Positions 14,470-21,534 of a DNA stretch of 64,000 bases are shown here, piece after piece (within the stretch, counting starts at the first letter, position 1; every line of letters begins with the position of its first letter). Both the position numbers and the translations under genes were made by a program. Where the stretch lies: NCBI RefSeq assembly GCF_013449725.1, contig NZ_JACCFF010000003.1, positions 372,001 through 436,000 on the forward strand, given 5' to 3'. Origin of the DNA: Mycobacteroides sp. LB1 (GTDB lineage Bacteria > Actinomycetota > Actinomycetes > Mycobacteriales > Mycobacteriaceae). Below the pieces are notes generated by a model. It was given only the letters and a program-made list of their open reading frames with translations, was not told the origin of the DNA and made no database searches.

Positions 14470-14741
14470 CACCAACATCTTTCGGTGACGAACTGGGCGC
14501 CTATGTCTTCGGGGAGCTTGTCGCTCTTGTCCCGGTTGCACTTTCGGTGCGATGGCACCTTGTTGTCGAGTGTATCGATTCCACCCTTGGCCAGCGGCAC
14601 AAGGTGATCGACCTGATAACTCAGTGGCTCAAGGTGATTGGCCTCGTAGTCGATAGCCCCACCACAGTGATAGCAAGGCGGCTTGCCTCGCGCTAGGTAG
14701 CGTCTGTGCTTGTCGCGGAGTGTGGTGTTTCGGCTGGCCAT
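14466..14741 (-). CDS. Phage HNH endonuclease
   Basis: A 91-aa protein from ATG 14741. It has C-Y-H-C-G-G (residues 23-28), YQVDHLVPLAKGGIDTLDN with the H of the DH motif, and a final VPSHRKCNRDKSDK, the usual H-N-H layout with two zinc Cys pairs. Small HNH proteins next to the terminase genes are part of the packaging machinery of HK97-type phages, where they stimulate TerL cleavage. Here it is separated from terS by the orphan gene at 13194, supporting insertion of that gene. Confidence 0.88.
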   Translation of the reverse strand: MASRNTTLRDKHRRYLARGKPPCYHCGGAIDYEANHLEPLSYQVDHLVPLAKGGIDTLDNKVPSHRKCNRDKSDKLPEDIGAQFVTERCWW

Positions 14742-14785
14742 GTTTTCAATCCTCTGGCCAGGCCATCCGGCGATAGAATCCGTAG

Positions 14786-15373
14786 ATGGCGACATTCTGG
14801 ATTGCTGTTGCAACGGCTGCCGTGACCGCGTTTGTCTCGGCGACGCCGCCGAGCGTGATTGCATACTTGAAGCATCGGCGACTCGTGCAATTGGAGAAAC
14901 AGCGTGATGAACTGGTGCGGGACAATGAGTTTCAGTCACGTCAGGAGGCCGCGCTCACCCGGGCTCTGTCAGATGATCCGACTCAGCGCGACATTGGACT
15001 GGCTAATTTGGTCGAACTCCGCGACGGTTCGCTGTCCACCCCAGAGCGTGCTGCAAGGGTCCAGACGCACATAGATCGCGTCAAGCTGACCATGTTCGGC
15101 AAGTTGACTATTGGGTTAGCAGACTTCTCGGAGGCCAGCCTTGATCGCCAACCCTCATCCCCAGCACTATCGTTTGGAGATACGCCTATTGACCGGGCGA
15201 TTCGCGAGTGCATGGCCACCCTCGAGGAGCGAGGGCGACAGCTGGACGACGAAATTCGACAGTCAAACAGCAGGCTACGACGGATGGGCTTGAACCTAAT
15301 TAACGGCAGTACTGATCCGGATGGGATTGTTCCGGACGTGGTTAAGAAACTTCGCGCTCAAGGAGATCATTGA
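14786..15373 (+). CDS. Membrane-anchored coiled-coil protein
   Basis: A 195-aa protein. One N-terminal transmembrane helix (about 4-24, FWIAVATAAVTAFVSATPPS) is followed by a charged helix (KHRRLVQLEKQRDELVRDNE), a polar middle with TPERAARVQTHIDRVKLTM, and a second coiled coil (MATLEERGRQLDDEIRQSNS). No known family. It is transcribed rightward and overlaps the 3' end of a leftward small gene by 32 bp. Possible cargo gene expressed in the lysogen. Confidence 0.6.
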   Translation: MATFWIAVATAAVTAFVSATPPSVIAYLKHRRLVQLEKQRDELVRDNEFQSRQEAALTRALSDDPTQRDIGLANLVELRDGSLSTPERAARVQTHIDRVKLTMFGKLTIGLADFSEASLDRQPSSPALSFGDTPIDRAIRECMATLEERGRQLDDEIRQSNSRLRRMGLNLINGSTDPDGIVPDVVKKLRAQGDH

Positions 15374-15485
15374 GGCGGTCGATTTCTGCGCAGATGTCGT
15401 CCGCCGCGTCTTCGTCACCGCCGATTTGAGCTTGGGCGAATAGTCTTGCCTGGTCTTCGATCTGGCGCATCAGGCCAAGGCTCAT
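15342..15485 (-). CDS. Small acidic protein coupled to the HTH gene
   Basis: A 47-aa product (MSLGLMRQIEDQARLFAQAQ, ending DRLNDLLEREVS), helical and acidic. Its ATG overlaps the stop of the upstream HTH gene (ATGA), arguing for real translation. Function unknown. Confidence 0.55.
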   Translation of the reverse strand: MSLGLMRQIEDQARLFAQAQIGGDEDAADDICAEIDRLNDLLEREVS

Positions 15486-15718
15486 CGCCGTGCTAGGCCA
15501 CGTGTGGCGTGCTCAGCTTTGGCTACGTCAAGCAGGCGGTACAGCTTGCGGCCACGGTCATCCTGCCCGCTCTGCGCAAGCTTGATCTTGTCCTTAGCGC
15601 GGCCGTATCCCCTTGAGGCCCATTGACGGACCGTGACGGACCGGACGCCGCAGATGGTGGCTGCCTCTTCGGCGGTAACGAGGGAGTCGGCGCCTTCCGG
15701 CGCGAGAACCGCAGTCAT
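15482..15718 (-). CDS. Small helix-turn-helix DNA-binding protein
   Basis: A 78-aa protein. ATG 15718 has AGGGG 7 nt upstream (a GTG at 15724 is the alternative). The core VTAEEAATICGVRSVTVRQW, then ASRGYGR, is a winged-helix HTH of the MerR/excisionase-like type, with a basic linker and a YRLLDVAKAE helix. Phage proteins of this type serve as excisionases or small regulators. With no Cro/CI-type repressor in sight it is the only clear regulator left in the prophage. Confidence 0.75.
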   Translation of the reverse strand: MTAVLAPEGADSLVTAEEAATICGVRSVTVRQWASRGYGRAKDKIKLAQSGQDDRGRKLYRLLDVAKAEHATRGLARR

Positions 15719-15738
15719 GTTCACCCCTGAAATGCGAA

Positions 15739-15764
15739 AACCCCTCCGCGTGTACGAAGGGGTT
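15739..15764 (-). terminator. Intrinsic terminator (leftward)
   Basis: A 7-bp stem AACCCCT/AGGGGTT closes a 12-nt loop and, on the minus strand, is followed by TTTTCGC. It ends the leftward transcript of the 15882-16718 gene before the HTH gene begins. Confidence 0.65.
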
Positions 15765-15881
15765 CTGAGTGTGGGTATAGCTCTGTCAGTCCCCTCGATA
15801 ATACATGTAACACTTGGGTTCTCGCATCTCGCCAGTTCTCGGCGTGTCCGCTCCGTACCTCCGGGCTCCTGGATGACCCGA

Positions 15882-16718
15882 CTAGCTCAACTCCCATGGC
15901 TTGCGTAAATCGATCGGACCGATTCCGGCGGCGGCCGCATAGCGATCCATCGCTGTCCGTGTGGCCACCATTGCGACCCGAACGCTGCCGAGGAATCGAT
16001 CAGCTGGAATCGCACTGTCGTAGACAACGAATCGTTCATCGCTGCCTGGGCGCTCCTCTACGGCGTACCTCGCGGACCAATGAAAACCGTGTGCCCTGCC
16101 ACTGAGTAATCGCCACTCTGACAAGAGGTGCGGCGAAGGCTGGTGTCCCGGCAGAGCGATTGCTGGAATCCGCTCCCCGCCGAGTCGCACAATCTCCGTG
16201 TCACTGGTCTTCTTTTCGATGGTTGAACGGCCGATGTTGAGGCGGTCTCCGTCAGTGACCACTTCCTCAGCGCGCTCTTTCAGGCGGATGAGCCATGGGT
16301 CTAGGTCTCGGTTGGCGCCATACCAATCCGGGGAGAGGCCCGCTGCGAATTCAAGCTCCCTCTTGCACTGTTCGCGAGCGATCATCAATGCCCGCGTTCG
16401 CCGCGTCAGCGAGTTGTCATCAAGAATCCAAAGTGACGTGGCGGATCCGGTGATCGATGAGCGCACGAGTGCGGGGTGCCCAATCCCGCGTACACGACCC
16501 AGGTCCAGGAGGGAACTACAGACCACGTAGAGGCAATCCAACGCGCTCTTGAAGGGCGTGACAACGAGTTCACTCATTGACATCACCGTGAACTTGGCAT
16601 CGTCCTGGTCAATATTCGATCCGCTGCGGGCGCGATCATTGCCTTCGATCCATAAAATGTGCTCTTTGACGACATCGCTACACAGCGCAGCGATGCGAAG
16701 GGCGTTGCTGTCCATCAT
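15882..16718 (-). CDS. Hypothetical prophage protein
   Basis: A 278-aa protein (possible second ATG 3 nt later). It is mostly helical, with a hydrophobic central patch (PFKSALDCLYVVCSSLLDLG), SATSLWILDD, many charged helices, and a C-terminal segment with SGRAHGFHWSARYAV. The general character (a helical protein with a conserved small-residue patch and late H-rich region) recalls abortive-infection or HEPN-like uncharacterised proteins, but I do not recognise a family. It has its own terminator and stands apart from the phage operon, so it may be lysogenic cargo. Confidence 0.6.
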   Translation of the reverse strand: MMDSNALRIAALCSDVVKEHILWIEGNDRARSGSNIDQDDAKFTVMSMSELVVTPFKSALDCLYVVCSSLLDLGRVRGIGHPALVRSSITGSATSLWILDDNSLTRRTRALMIAREQCKRELEFAAGLSPDWYGANRDLDPWLIRLKERAEEVVTDGDRLNIGRSTIEKKTSDTEIVRLGGERIPAIALPGHQPSPHLLSEWRLLSGRAHGFHWSARYAVEERPGSDERFVVYDSAIPADRFLGSVRVAMVATRTAMDRYAAAAGIGPIDLRKPWELS

Positions 16719-16759
16719 GATCAGAGGCTAGATGAAGTTGCGGTGTGCGGCGGTGAGAT

Positions 16760-17431
16760 TCATGAGTGCGCCTCGGTGACAAGCTCTTCAAGCACCATCC
16801 GCGTCCACAGCGGGTAGTGCTCGCTGCGGATCTGCGTCTGGCAGTTGCCGCACTCAATCCAGTCGCGCTGCACGTCGATGTACCGCGTCAGTGTCCGCAT
16901 GTCGCAGTCAGGGCACGGCGTCGGCAGCGCGATACGCGGCCTCGTGAGGCCCAATTGGCTACGGACTTTCGAGTGCAGCCCATGCCATTCGGCGATGATG
17001 TCGGGCGCCCAGTCCTGGCGGCACAGCTTGTCGATTCGCGTCGCGAGGTAGGTGTGCGCCGAGACGACCGCCGCCCGCTCACTGGGGTAACCCTCGCCGG
17101 GCGGCTTGTGGCCTTGCTCTGCCACTGAGCTCGCGAGATTGTCGTGCGCTGCCCGTAGGCATGTGGCGATCTGCGTCATCATGTCTGAGGCCCATTCGGC
17201 GGGGTGGCCGTAGTCCTTCACCTTGGCGCCGCGCATCTTGTCGCCCTTGTTGGGTGCGGGGAGCTGGTGCAGCTGCACCCAATCGAGTACGACGCGCTCC
17301 AGCGCGCTGGCGACGCGGCGCTGGCAGCCCTGACACATGCCGTCCGGCGTGTGGGTGGGCTTGCCGTTGTCTCGCTTGCAATCCGGGTGGGCGCACATCT
17401 CGATGGCGCTGCCCTTGGCGGTTGTGGTCAT
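16760..17431 (-). CDS. Phage zinc-ribbon-like protein
   Basis: A 223-aa protein with two Cys clusters: C-x4-C near the N-terminus followed by C-x-x-C (CAHPDCKRDN, GMCQGCQRRV, residues 13-38), and a C-terminal pair of C-x-x-C knuckles (TPCPDCDMRT and IECGNCQTQI, about 172-200). Between them is a helical region. Proteins with this architecture occur in the early regions of mycobacteriophages; function unknown, probably nucleic-acid binding. It overlaps the upstream gene by ATGA. Confidence 0.75.
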   Translation of the reverse strand: MTTTAKGSAIEMCAHPDCKRDNGKPTHTPDGMCQGCQRRVASALERVVLDWVQLHQLPAPNKGDKMRGAKVKDYGHPAEWASDMMTQIATCLRAAHDNLASSVAEQGHKPPGEGYPSERAAVVSAHTYLATRIDKLCRQDWAPDIIAEWHGLHSKVRSQLGLTRPRIALPTPCPDCDMRTLTRYIDVQRDWIECGNCQTQIRSEHYPLWTRMVLEELVTEAHS

Positions 17432-17610
17432 TGGTCAACTCCCATGGATTCGATGAGCCGCACGGTGTCGGCGGATTCGTCCGGCACGAAGCTGATGTCA
17501 ATGGACTGTGAGCCGTCGCCGTGGGTGTGCGTGCTGACGGATCGCACCTCACCGGTGAGGGTTACGCCGTTGACGAGCAGGGCGCGGTTCCGCAAGGCCG
17601 TGGCGACCAT
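17428..17610 (-). CDS. Small phage protein, 5' end possibly altered by deletion
   Basis: A 60-aa frame (LLVNGVTLTGEVRSVSTHTH, ending RLIESMGVDQ). The part up to about 17583 has phage character and is translationally coupled to the zinc-ribbon gene. Its first 8 to 10 codons lie on DNA that, read on the other strand, encodes the integrase remnant, so the original start was probably lost at the deletion junction. Confidence 0.55.
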   Translation of the reverse strand: MVATALRNRALLVNGVTLTGEVRSVSTHTHGDGSQSIDISFVPDESADTVRLIESMGVDQ

Positions 17611-17761
17611 CCTCGATGACGCCGGGCTGTCTGCACGGATCGCTGCCGATGTGCTCGGCCACGCTGACCCCTCGATGACTCAGCGCGCGTACATGGCACG
17701 CGGGCGGGCGCACAGCGAAGCCGCGACCGCCGTGCACCGGGCGATCAGCGGCCAGCCGTAG
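17585..17761 (+). pseudogene. Tyrosine integrase, C-terminal remnant
   Basis: The last 58 residues of a tyrosine recombinase survive. FRKAVATILDDAGLSARIAA has the second catalytic Arg, VLGHADPSMTQRAYM has the LGH histidine and the Tyr nucleophile, and the protein ends HRAISGQP. The arm-binding and core-binding domains, the first Arg and the Lys are absent; upstream sequence belongs to a leftward phage gene. The remnant sits in the standard place, next to attR. It cannot be an active recombinase. Confidence 0.88.
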
Positions 17762-17783
17762 GCATCCGGCATCGCCCAGGACG

Positions 17784-17813
17784 GTGGACACTAAATGGAC
17801 ACTAATTCGCACG
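17784..17813 (+). repeat. Subterminal 30-bp direct repeat, right copy (candidate integrase arm site)
   Basis: Identical to 341-370 and in the same orientation. It lies 22 bp after the integrase stop and 133 bp before attR. Confidence 0.65.
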
Positions 17814-17840
17814 ACGTGACGACTTTTCGCAACTGTGTTC

Positions 17841-17923
17841 GACTGTCCATGACTGTCCAAAATCGGAAGTATCCGCAGGTATACGGCTATTTTTCGACTG
17901 TCCTTGACTGTTGCTGACTGTCC
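17841..17923 (+). repeat. GACTGTCC repeats at 10-bp spacing (candidate Xis/integrase binding sites)
   Basis: GACTGTCC occurs at 17841, 17851, 17896 and 17916, with the variant GACTGTTG at 17906. Steps of exactly 10 bp place the sites on one face of the helix, as in arrays bound by excisionase or integrase arms between the integrase gene and the core. Confidence 0.6.
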
Positions 17924-17946
17924 GTGTTAGTCCACTTTTCCGCGAC

Positions 17947-17982
17947 TGAATAGGTCGGGGGTTCGATTCCCCCGGGCAGCTC
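17947..17982 (+). repeat. attR core (36-bp direct repeat, tRNA-Thr 3' fragment)
   Basis: An exact copy of 249-284. It represents the displaced 3' half of the original tRNA-Thr gene and cannot form a tRNA alone. Confidence 0.95.
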
Positions 17983-18079
17983 CACTCTGGAGCTGGATGT
18001 GACGTAGATCCCGTCTGGTTGGGGGCTGTTGACACGCCTTCTGCTGTATCTCTCGCTGCGGGTCGCTAGATTAATGACC

Positions 18080-18592
18080 ATGTGGTTCGCGCGGCGCGGT
18101 CAGGGTTCGATCGTTGCTGCGGTGGATGAGGTACTGGCCGCTGCCGCCGGTGTGCCGGAGTCGATTGTCGATGTCACCCGCAGCTGGGCGGAAGCCAACG
18201 GTCGCGTAGTCGATATCGAGGATGCACCACTGTCGGCCGGCGTCTTCGGCCAGTGGATCTCCTTCCCCGATCGAGATCTCGTGCAGGTCGGCCGGGGAGT
18301 CGTCGGCCGTGACCGCACGATCGCACACGAATTAGGGCACATGGTGTTGGGGCACCGCGGATTGCCGGTTGCGGAGTTTGCGGCCGAACACGTCCGGGCG
18401 GTGCCACCAGAGCTGGTTGCCCGCATGCTGCAACGCAGTTGCGGAGTTGACGATGCGGCTCATGTCGGCGACCAATGGCCGGAAGACGAGCTGGCTGCTG
18501 AGCGGTTCGCGGCGCTGCTGGTACGTCGCTTGCGGGCGGGGCGAGGTGTCTCTCCGCGGTGGAGCCGTTACGTGGATGACGCACTGGGGTGA
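18080..18592 (+). CDS. ImmA/IrrE-like zinc metallopeptidase
   Basis: A 170-aa protein. H-E-L-G-H (residues 83-87, in TIAHELGHMVLGHRG) is the zinc motif of the ImmA/IrrE family, with a downstream DELAAERFAALLV that supplies the third ligand Glu region. Such peptidases cleave or inactivate XRE-type repressors. A -10-like TAGATT at 18067-18072 would place the transcript start close to ATG 18080, so the message may be leaderless (inference; ATG 18074 is the alternative start). The stop overlaps the next gene (GTGA). The EspR-like regulator at 20840 is the natural candidate substrate. Confidence 0.85.
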   Translation: MWFARRGQGSIVAAVDEVLAAAAGVPESIVDVTRSWAEANGRVVDIEDAPLSAGVFGQWISFPDRDLVQVGRGVVGRDRTIAHELGHMVLGHRGLPVAEFAAEHVRAVPPELVARMLQRSCGVDDAAHVGDQWPEDELAAERFAALLVRRLRAGRGVSPRWSRYVDDALG

Positions 18593-19746
18593 CCATTACC
18601 CACTCCGAGTGGGAGTTCATGCAGATTGCGCGTATCGCAATCCTGATCTGCTTTCTGCCGGTTCTGTTGTATCGGGCCTGGCGGTTAGTGCGGTATCCGA
18701 CATCTCTTCCGGCGGTTGCGGTCACGAGCTGCGCAGTGACCGTATGGGTCTGGCTTCTCGCATTCACCGACTGGGTGTGGGCGGTCCTGCCGCCGGTGGT
18801 TCGGGCTACCAGCATCGGCGGTGGAGCGACGGTAACTATCGCGGCCTGCTTGCAGGTCTTCGCCGTAGGCATCAGTGCAGACGTCTTGCCGGCGCGGATA
18901 CGTCGTGATCTACGAATCGTCTTCACCGTAGCGGCGCTTGTTCTTACAGCGGTGGCCGTGTGCATGAGTAACAGCCACGCACTGACGGCCACGGATGATC
19001 TGTACACGCTCGCCAATGTGCTGATGAACGGTCGTGGCGATCGTGGATCAAACACTGCCTTAGTGGTAAGCAACACCTACCTGATAGTGGTGCTGGTTCA
19101 ACTCGTTTGGCTTGGGCTGCGGAATGCAGACGCAACACCGGTCGGTACCGGCCTGGGTTTGTTGGGAGCTGCCGCGGCATTCGAGATTCTGTCCGTGGTC
19201 TCCGGAGGGATTTGGCGGATGCTGAGCCACGGACACGACGTCATCTCCAGCTACTCCGGTATGTGGCTGCAGAGCCTGTTCGGATGTCTCGGTGCGGGTT
19301 TGATGATCATGGGCCTATTCTGGGCACCAGTGATGTTGCGTACTCAGGCGCGGCGGGACAAGCGTCGGCTCCGACCGCTTCACGACGCGCTTGCCAATCT
19401 TTTTCCGGGGCTGTTTCCACCGATGGAATCTCGTATTAGGTTGTCGGATTTAGTATTTGAATGGATGACACATATACAAGACGGCCTCACTCTCTTGGTG
19501 CAGCGCCGCGGGATTCCGGTGGAAACAGGTGTGCCGATTCCCGCGGATCAAGCCGACCACGTGCTGGGCGTGATGAATTGGATCTCTGGCCAATCGGTTT
19601 CGGGTTTCAGCTGTGAATGGCTCCGCCCTCCAACAGGTGTGAGCGATCAGAACTGGGTGCTGGCGATCGCCGATGCGTATCGCAACCATGAGGAGGATTG
19701 GGTGGGCCAGGAAGCGAAACGCGAGAGTCTGTCGGCGAGAACGTGA
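18589..19746 (+). CDS. MAB_1171c-type membrane protein (DUF6545), first copy
   Basis: A 385-aa protein from GTG 18589. The N-terminal half has about seven transmembrane helices (starting IARIAILICFLPVLLYRAW). The cytoplasmic C-terminal part (from about 255) begins with the hallmark RRLRPLHDALANLFPGLFPP and continues with a helical domain containing LSDLVFEWMTHIQDGLTLL. This matches the poorly understood actinobacterial family named after MAB_1171c (putative transporter). Coupled on both sides (GTGA to ImmA upstream, GTGA to its paralog downstream), so the three are one operon. Confidence 0.82.
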   Translation: MTITHSEWEFMQIARIAILICFLPVLLYRAWRLVRYPTSLPAVAVTSCAVTVWVWLLAFTDWVWAVLPPVVRATSIGGGATVTIAACLQVFAVGISADVLPARIRRDLRIVFTVAALVLTAVAVCMSNSHALTATDDLYTLANVLMNGRGDRGSNTALVVSNTYLIVVLVQLVWLGLRNADATPVGTGLGLLGAAAAFEILSVVSGGIWRMLSHGHDVISSYSGMWLQSLFGCLGAGLMIMGLFWAPVMLRTQARRDKRRLRPLHDALANLFPGLFPPMESRIRLSDLVFEWMTHIQDGLTLLVQRRGIPVETGVPIPADQADHVLGVMNWISGQSVSGFSCEWLRPPTGVSDQNWVLAIADAYRNHEEDWVGQEAKRESLSART

Positions 19747-20900
19747 GTGCCAACGCGGCGGCCTGGGAGAGCCTGCGGGCTGTCCGGTTCGTGGTGCTGG
19801 GATGCTTCCTGCCGATCTTGCTCTACCGAATCTGGCGGATAACGCGACATCCGACTTCAGTTCCGGCATACGCGGCGTTGGCTTTCGGAGTGTGGGCGTG
19901 GATTTGGCTGCTGATATTCGACGACTGGGTGTGGTCGTTGCTGCCGCCGAGTGTGCGCACCATCAGCATGGGTGGTTGGCCGGCTATCACGATCGTTGCC
20001 TGTTTACAGGTCTTCGTCGTCGGCATTGCCGGCGATGCTTCGCCGGCACGTATTCGCCGTGGGCTGCGAAACACCTCTGTGGTGGCCGTCCTTGTGCTCA
20101 TCGTTATCACGGTGTTGGCGAGCCATAGCCGGGTGATCGGCGGCATGGACGATATAAACGCCGCAGCCGAAATCCTCCGGACTGATGGTGATCCCGCAGC
20201 GGTCGCTGCATTTGTAATAAGCAATGTGTATGTGATCTTCGTGGTCGTTCAGCTCGCGTGGGTCGGGTTCAGGCACGCTGACCGCACACCCGTCGGGATC
20301 GGCCTTGGGTTGTTGACGGCCGCGTCGATAGCCCAGATCGTTGAGAGTATTTGCGGAGGGATCTGGGGCCCCCTGACACGCGGCGAGGGGTTCATGGGGA
20401 GCGCGTATGGGCTGTGGCTTCAGACCGGGCCTGGCGGTATCGCTGCGATCTTGATGGTCTTGGGCTTTCTCTGGGCGCCGGTGATGTTGCGTGTTCAGGC
20501 ACGGCGGGAGATGCGTCGGCTCCGACCGCTGCACGATGCACTTACCGATATTTTTCCGGGGCTTGTTCCGCCGGCGGAGTCGTGGATCCGATTGTTGGAC
20601 AAAGTATTCGAGTGGAGTACTCATATCCAGGACGGCCTCACACTGTTGGCGCAGAGCCGCCAAGTCCCGCTGGAAACCGACACTCCAGTCCTGAGCGGTA
20701 AGTTGGAACGTGCCTTGGCTGTAGCGAATTGGCTGGTCGGCCAAACTGTTCCGGGATTCAGCTCCGAATGGCTCCGAGCTCCAGATGGTGTGAGCGATGA
20801 GGCTTGGGTGCTCGCGATCGCCGAGGCTTATCGAGAGCGTCAGGAAGGCTTGGAGGCCTTGGCTTCCTTGTCGGGTATGCCTTCCACCTTGCGAAGGTGA
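19743..20900 (+). CDS. MAB_1171c-type membrane protein (DUF6545), second copy
   Basis: A 385-aa paralog of the preceding protein with the same helix pattern (VRFVVLGCFLPILLYRIW) and the C-terminal RRLRPLHDALTDIFPGLVPP plus LLDKVFEWSTHIQDGLTLL. GTG 19743 overlaps the upstream stop (an in-frame ATG 19698 would overlap by 49 bp and is less likely). Equal length and ordered similarity suggest a tandem duplication that diverged. The 3' end overlaps the convergent EspR-like gene by 61 bp. Function unknown; transport or sensing across the membrane is inferred from topology. Confidence 0.82.
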   Translation: MSANAAAWESLRAVRFVVLGCFLPILLYRIWRITRHPTSVPAYAALAFGVWAWIWLLIFDDWVWSLLPPSVRTISMGGWPAITIVACLQVFVVGIAGDASPARIRRGLRNTSVVAVLVLIVITVLASHSRVIGGMDDINAAAEILRTDGDPAAVAAFVISNVYVIFVVVQLAWVGFRHADRTPVGIGLGLLTAASIAQIVESICGGIWGPLTRGEGFMGSAYGLWLQTGPGGIAAILMVLGFLWAPVMLRVQARREMRRLRPLHDALTDIFPGLVPPAESWIRLLDKVFEWSTHIQDGLTLLAQSRQVPLETDTPVLSGKLERALAVANWLVGQTVPGFSSEWLRAPDGVSDEAWVLAIAEAYRERQEGLEALASLSGMPSTLRR

Positions 20901-21262
20901 TCGACCATATCGGCAATGGCTTGCCGACTGTGCTCGGATAACGCGTAGCTGCGTTGCGCGATTTCACGCACTTTCGAGTCGCGCAGCTGCACAAGCCAAT
21001 CCAGATCGCGATTCACTGATTCGGCGTAATCGGTGTCATAGAAGTAGGCGGGGCTCACTTGAAAGAACGCCGCCAGCGCCGCGACGATCTCCGGAGCCGG
21101 GTTCGATCGTTCGCCCTTGCGTAGGAGGGACAGATAGGGCGACGACAGCTCGACACCGTGCTCGGCAAGTGCGGCGACCACCTCGTTGAGGGAATAGGGG
21201 CCGCGCCCGGCCGGGTGCACGGTGGCAAACAGATGGCTCAATCGCCGCGAAAAGTCAGGCAC
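20840..21262 (-). CDS. EspR-like XRE-family regulator
   Basis: A 140-aa protein. HPAGRGPYSLNEVVAALAEH followed by SSPYLSLLRKGERSNPAPEI is the N-terminal HTH of EspR (Rv3849) type proteins, and AALAAFFQVSPAYFYDTDYA then LRDSKVREIAQRSYALSE match the rest of that protein, including the C-terminal dimerisation helix. EspR is a nucleoid-associated regulator of ESX-1 and cell-wall genes; this is a paralog, not the EspR gene by context. It is encoded against the ImmA operon, tail to tail, and may be the repressor that the ImmA peptidase controls. Confidence 0.85.
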   Translation of the reverse strand: MPDFSRRLSHLFATVHPAGRGPYSLNEVVAALAEHGVELSSPYLSLLRKGERSNPAPEIVAALAAFFQVSPAYFYDTDYAESVNRDLDWLVQLRDSKVREIAQRSYALSEHSRQAIADMVDHLRKVEGIPDKEAKASKPS

Positions 21263-21534
21263 CGTACCCCCTTACATGCTGTCGCTCCGCTGCCCAACGA
21301 TACACGTCGATGCTGTGCTGTTCATCGTAGGTTTGCGGGTGTCCGAGCGATATGCAACCTATCGGAAGGGTAAGTGATTGACAAGCACTATTTACTGACA
21401 GTAATGTCCGGAGTATTCGTTCGGCTAATCAAGATCGAATGCGTCGGCTGATCAATCGCTGTGCTCATCGTGGGGTTGAGCACAGCGGGTGGTCAGCCGA
21501 GTTTGTTGGTGCGGCCGTCGAACGCCACCGCTGG

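Larger units (their letters stand above)
249..17982. mobile_element. Decayed tRNA-Thr-integrated prophage / toxin-bearing genomic island
   Basis: The interval is bounded by a 36-bp exact direct repeat that includes the tRNA-Thr 3' half. It contains portal, terminase, HNH, a MuF-like capsid gene and an integrase remnant, plus an 8-kb toxin/immunity region at the left end. Missing are major capsid, protease, tail, lysin, repressor and a functional integrase. Lesions are visible: a terL frameshift at 12488-12491, a truncated capsid gene around 9240, and an integrase 5' deletion around 17585. The genes flanking the island are syntenic with other mycobacteria. The element probably can no longer excise or package by itself. 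Confidence 0.93.

Noticed and set aside
17204..17585. Long rightward frame upstream of the integrase remnant as integrase N-terminus
   Set aside because: The translation up to about 17585 has no integrase features and lies opposite two coupled phage genes with good codon use. Only the last 58 codons are integrase.
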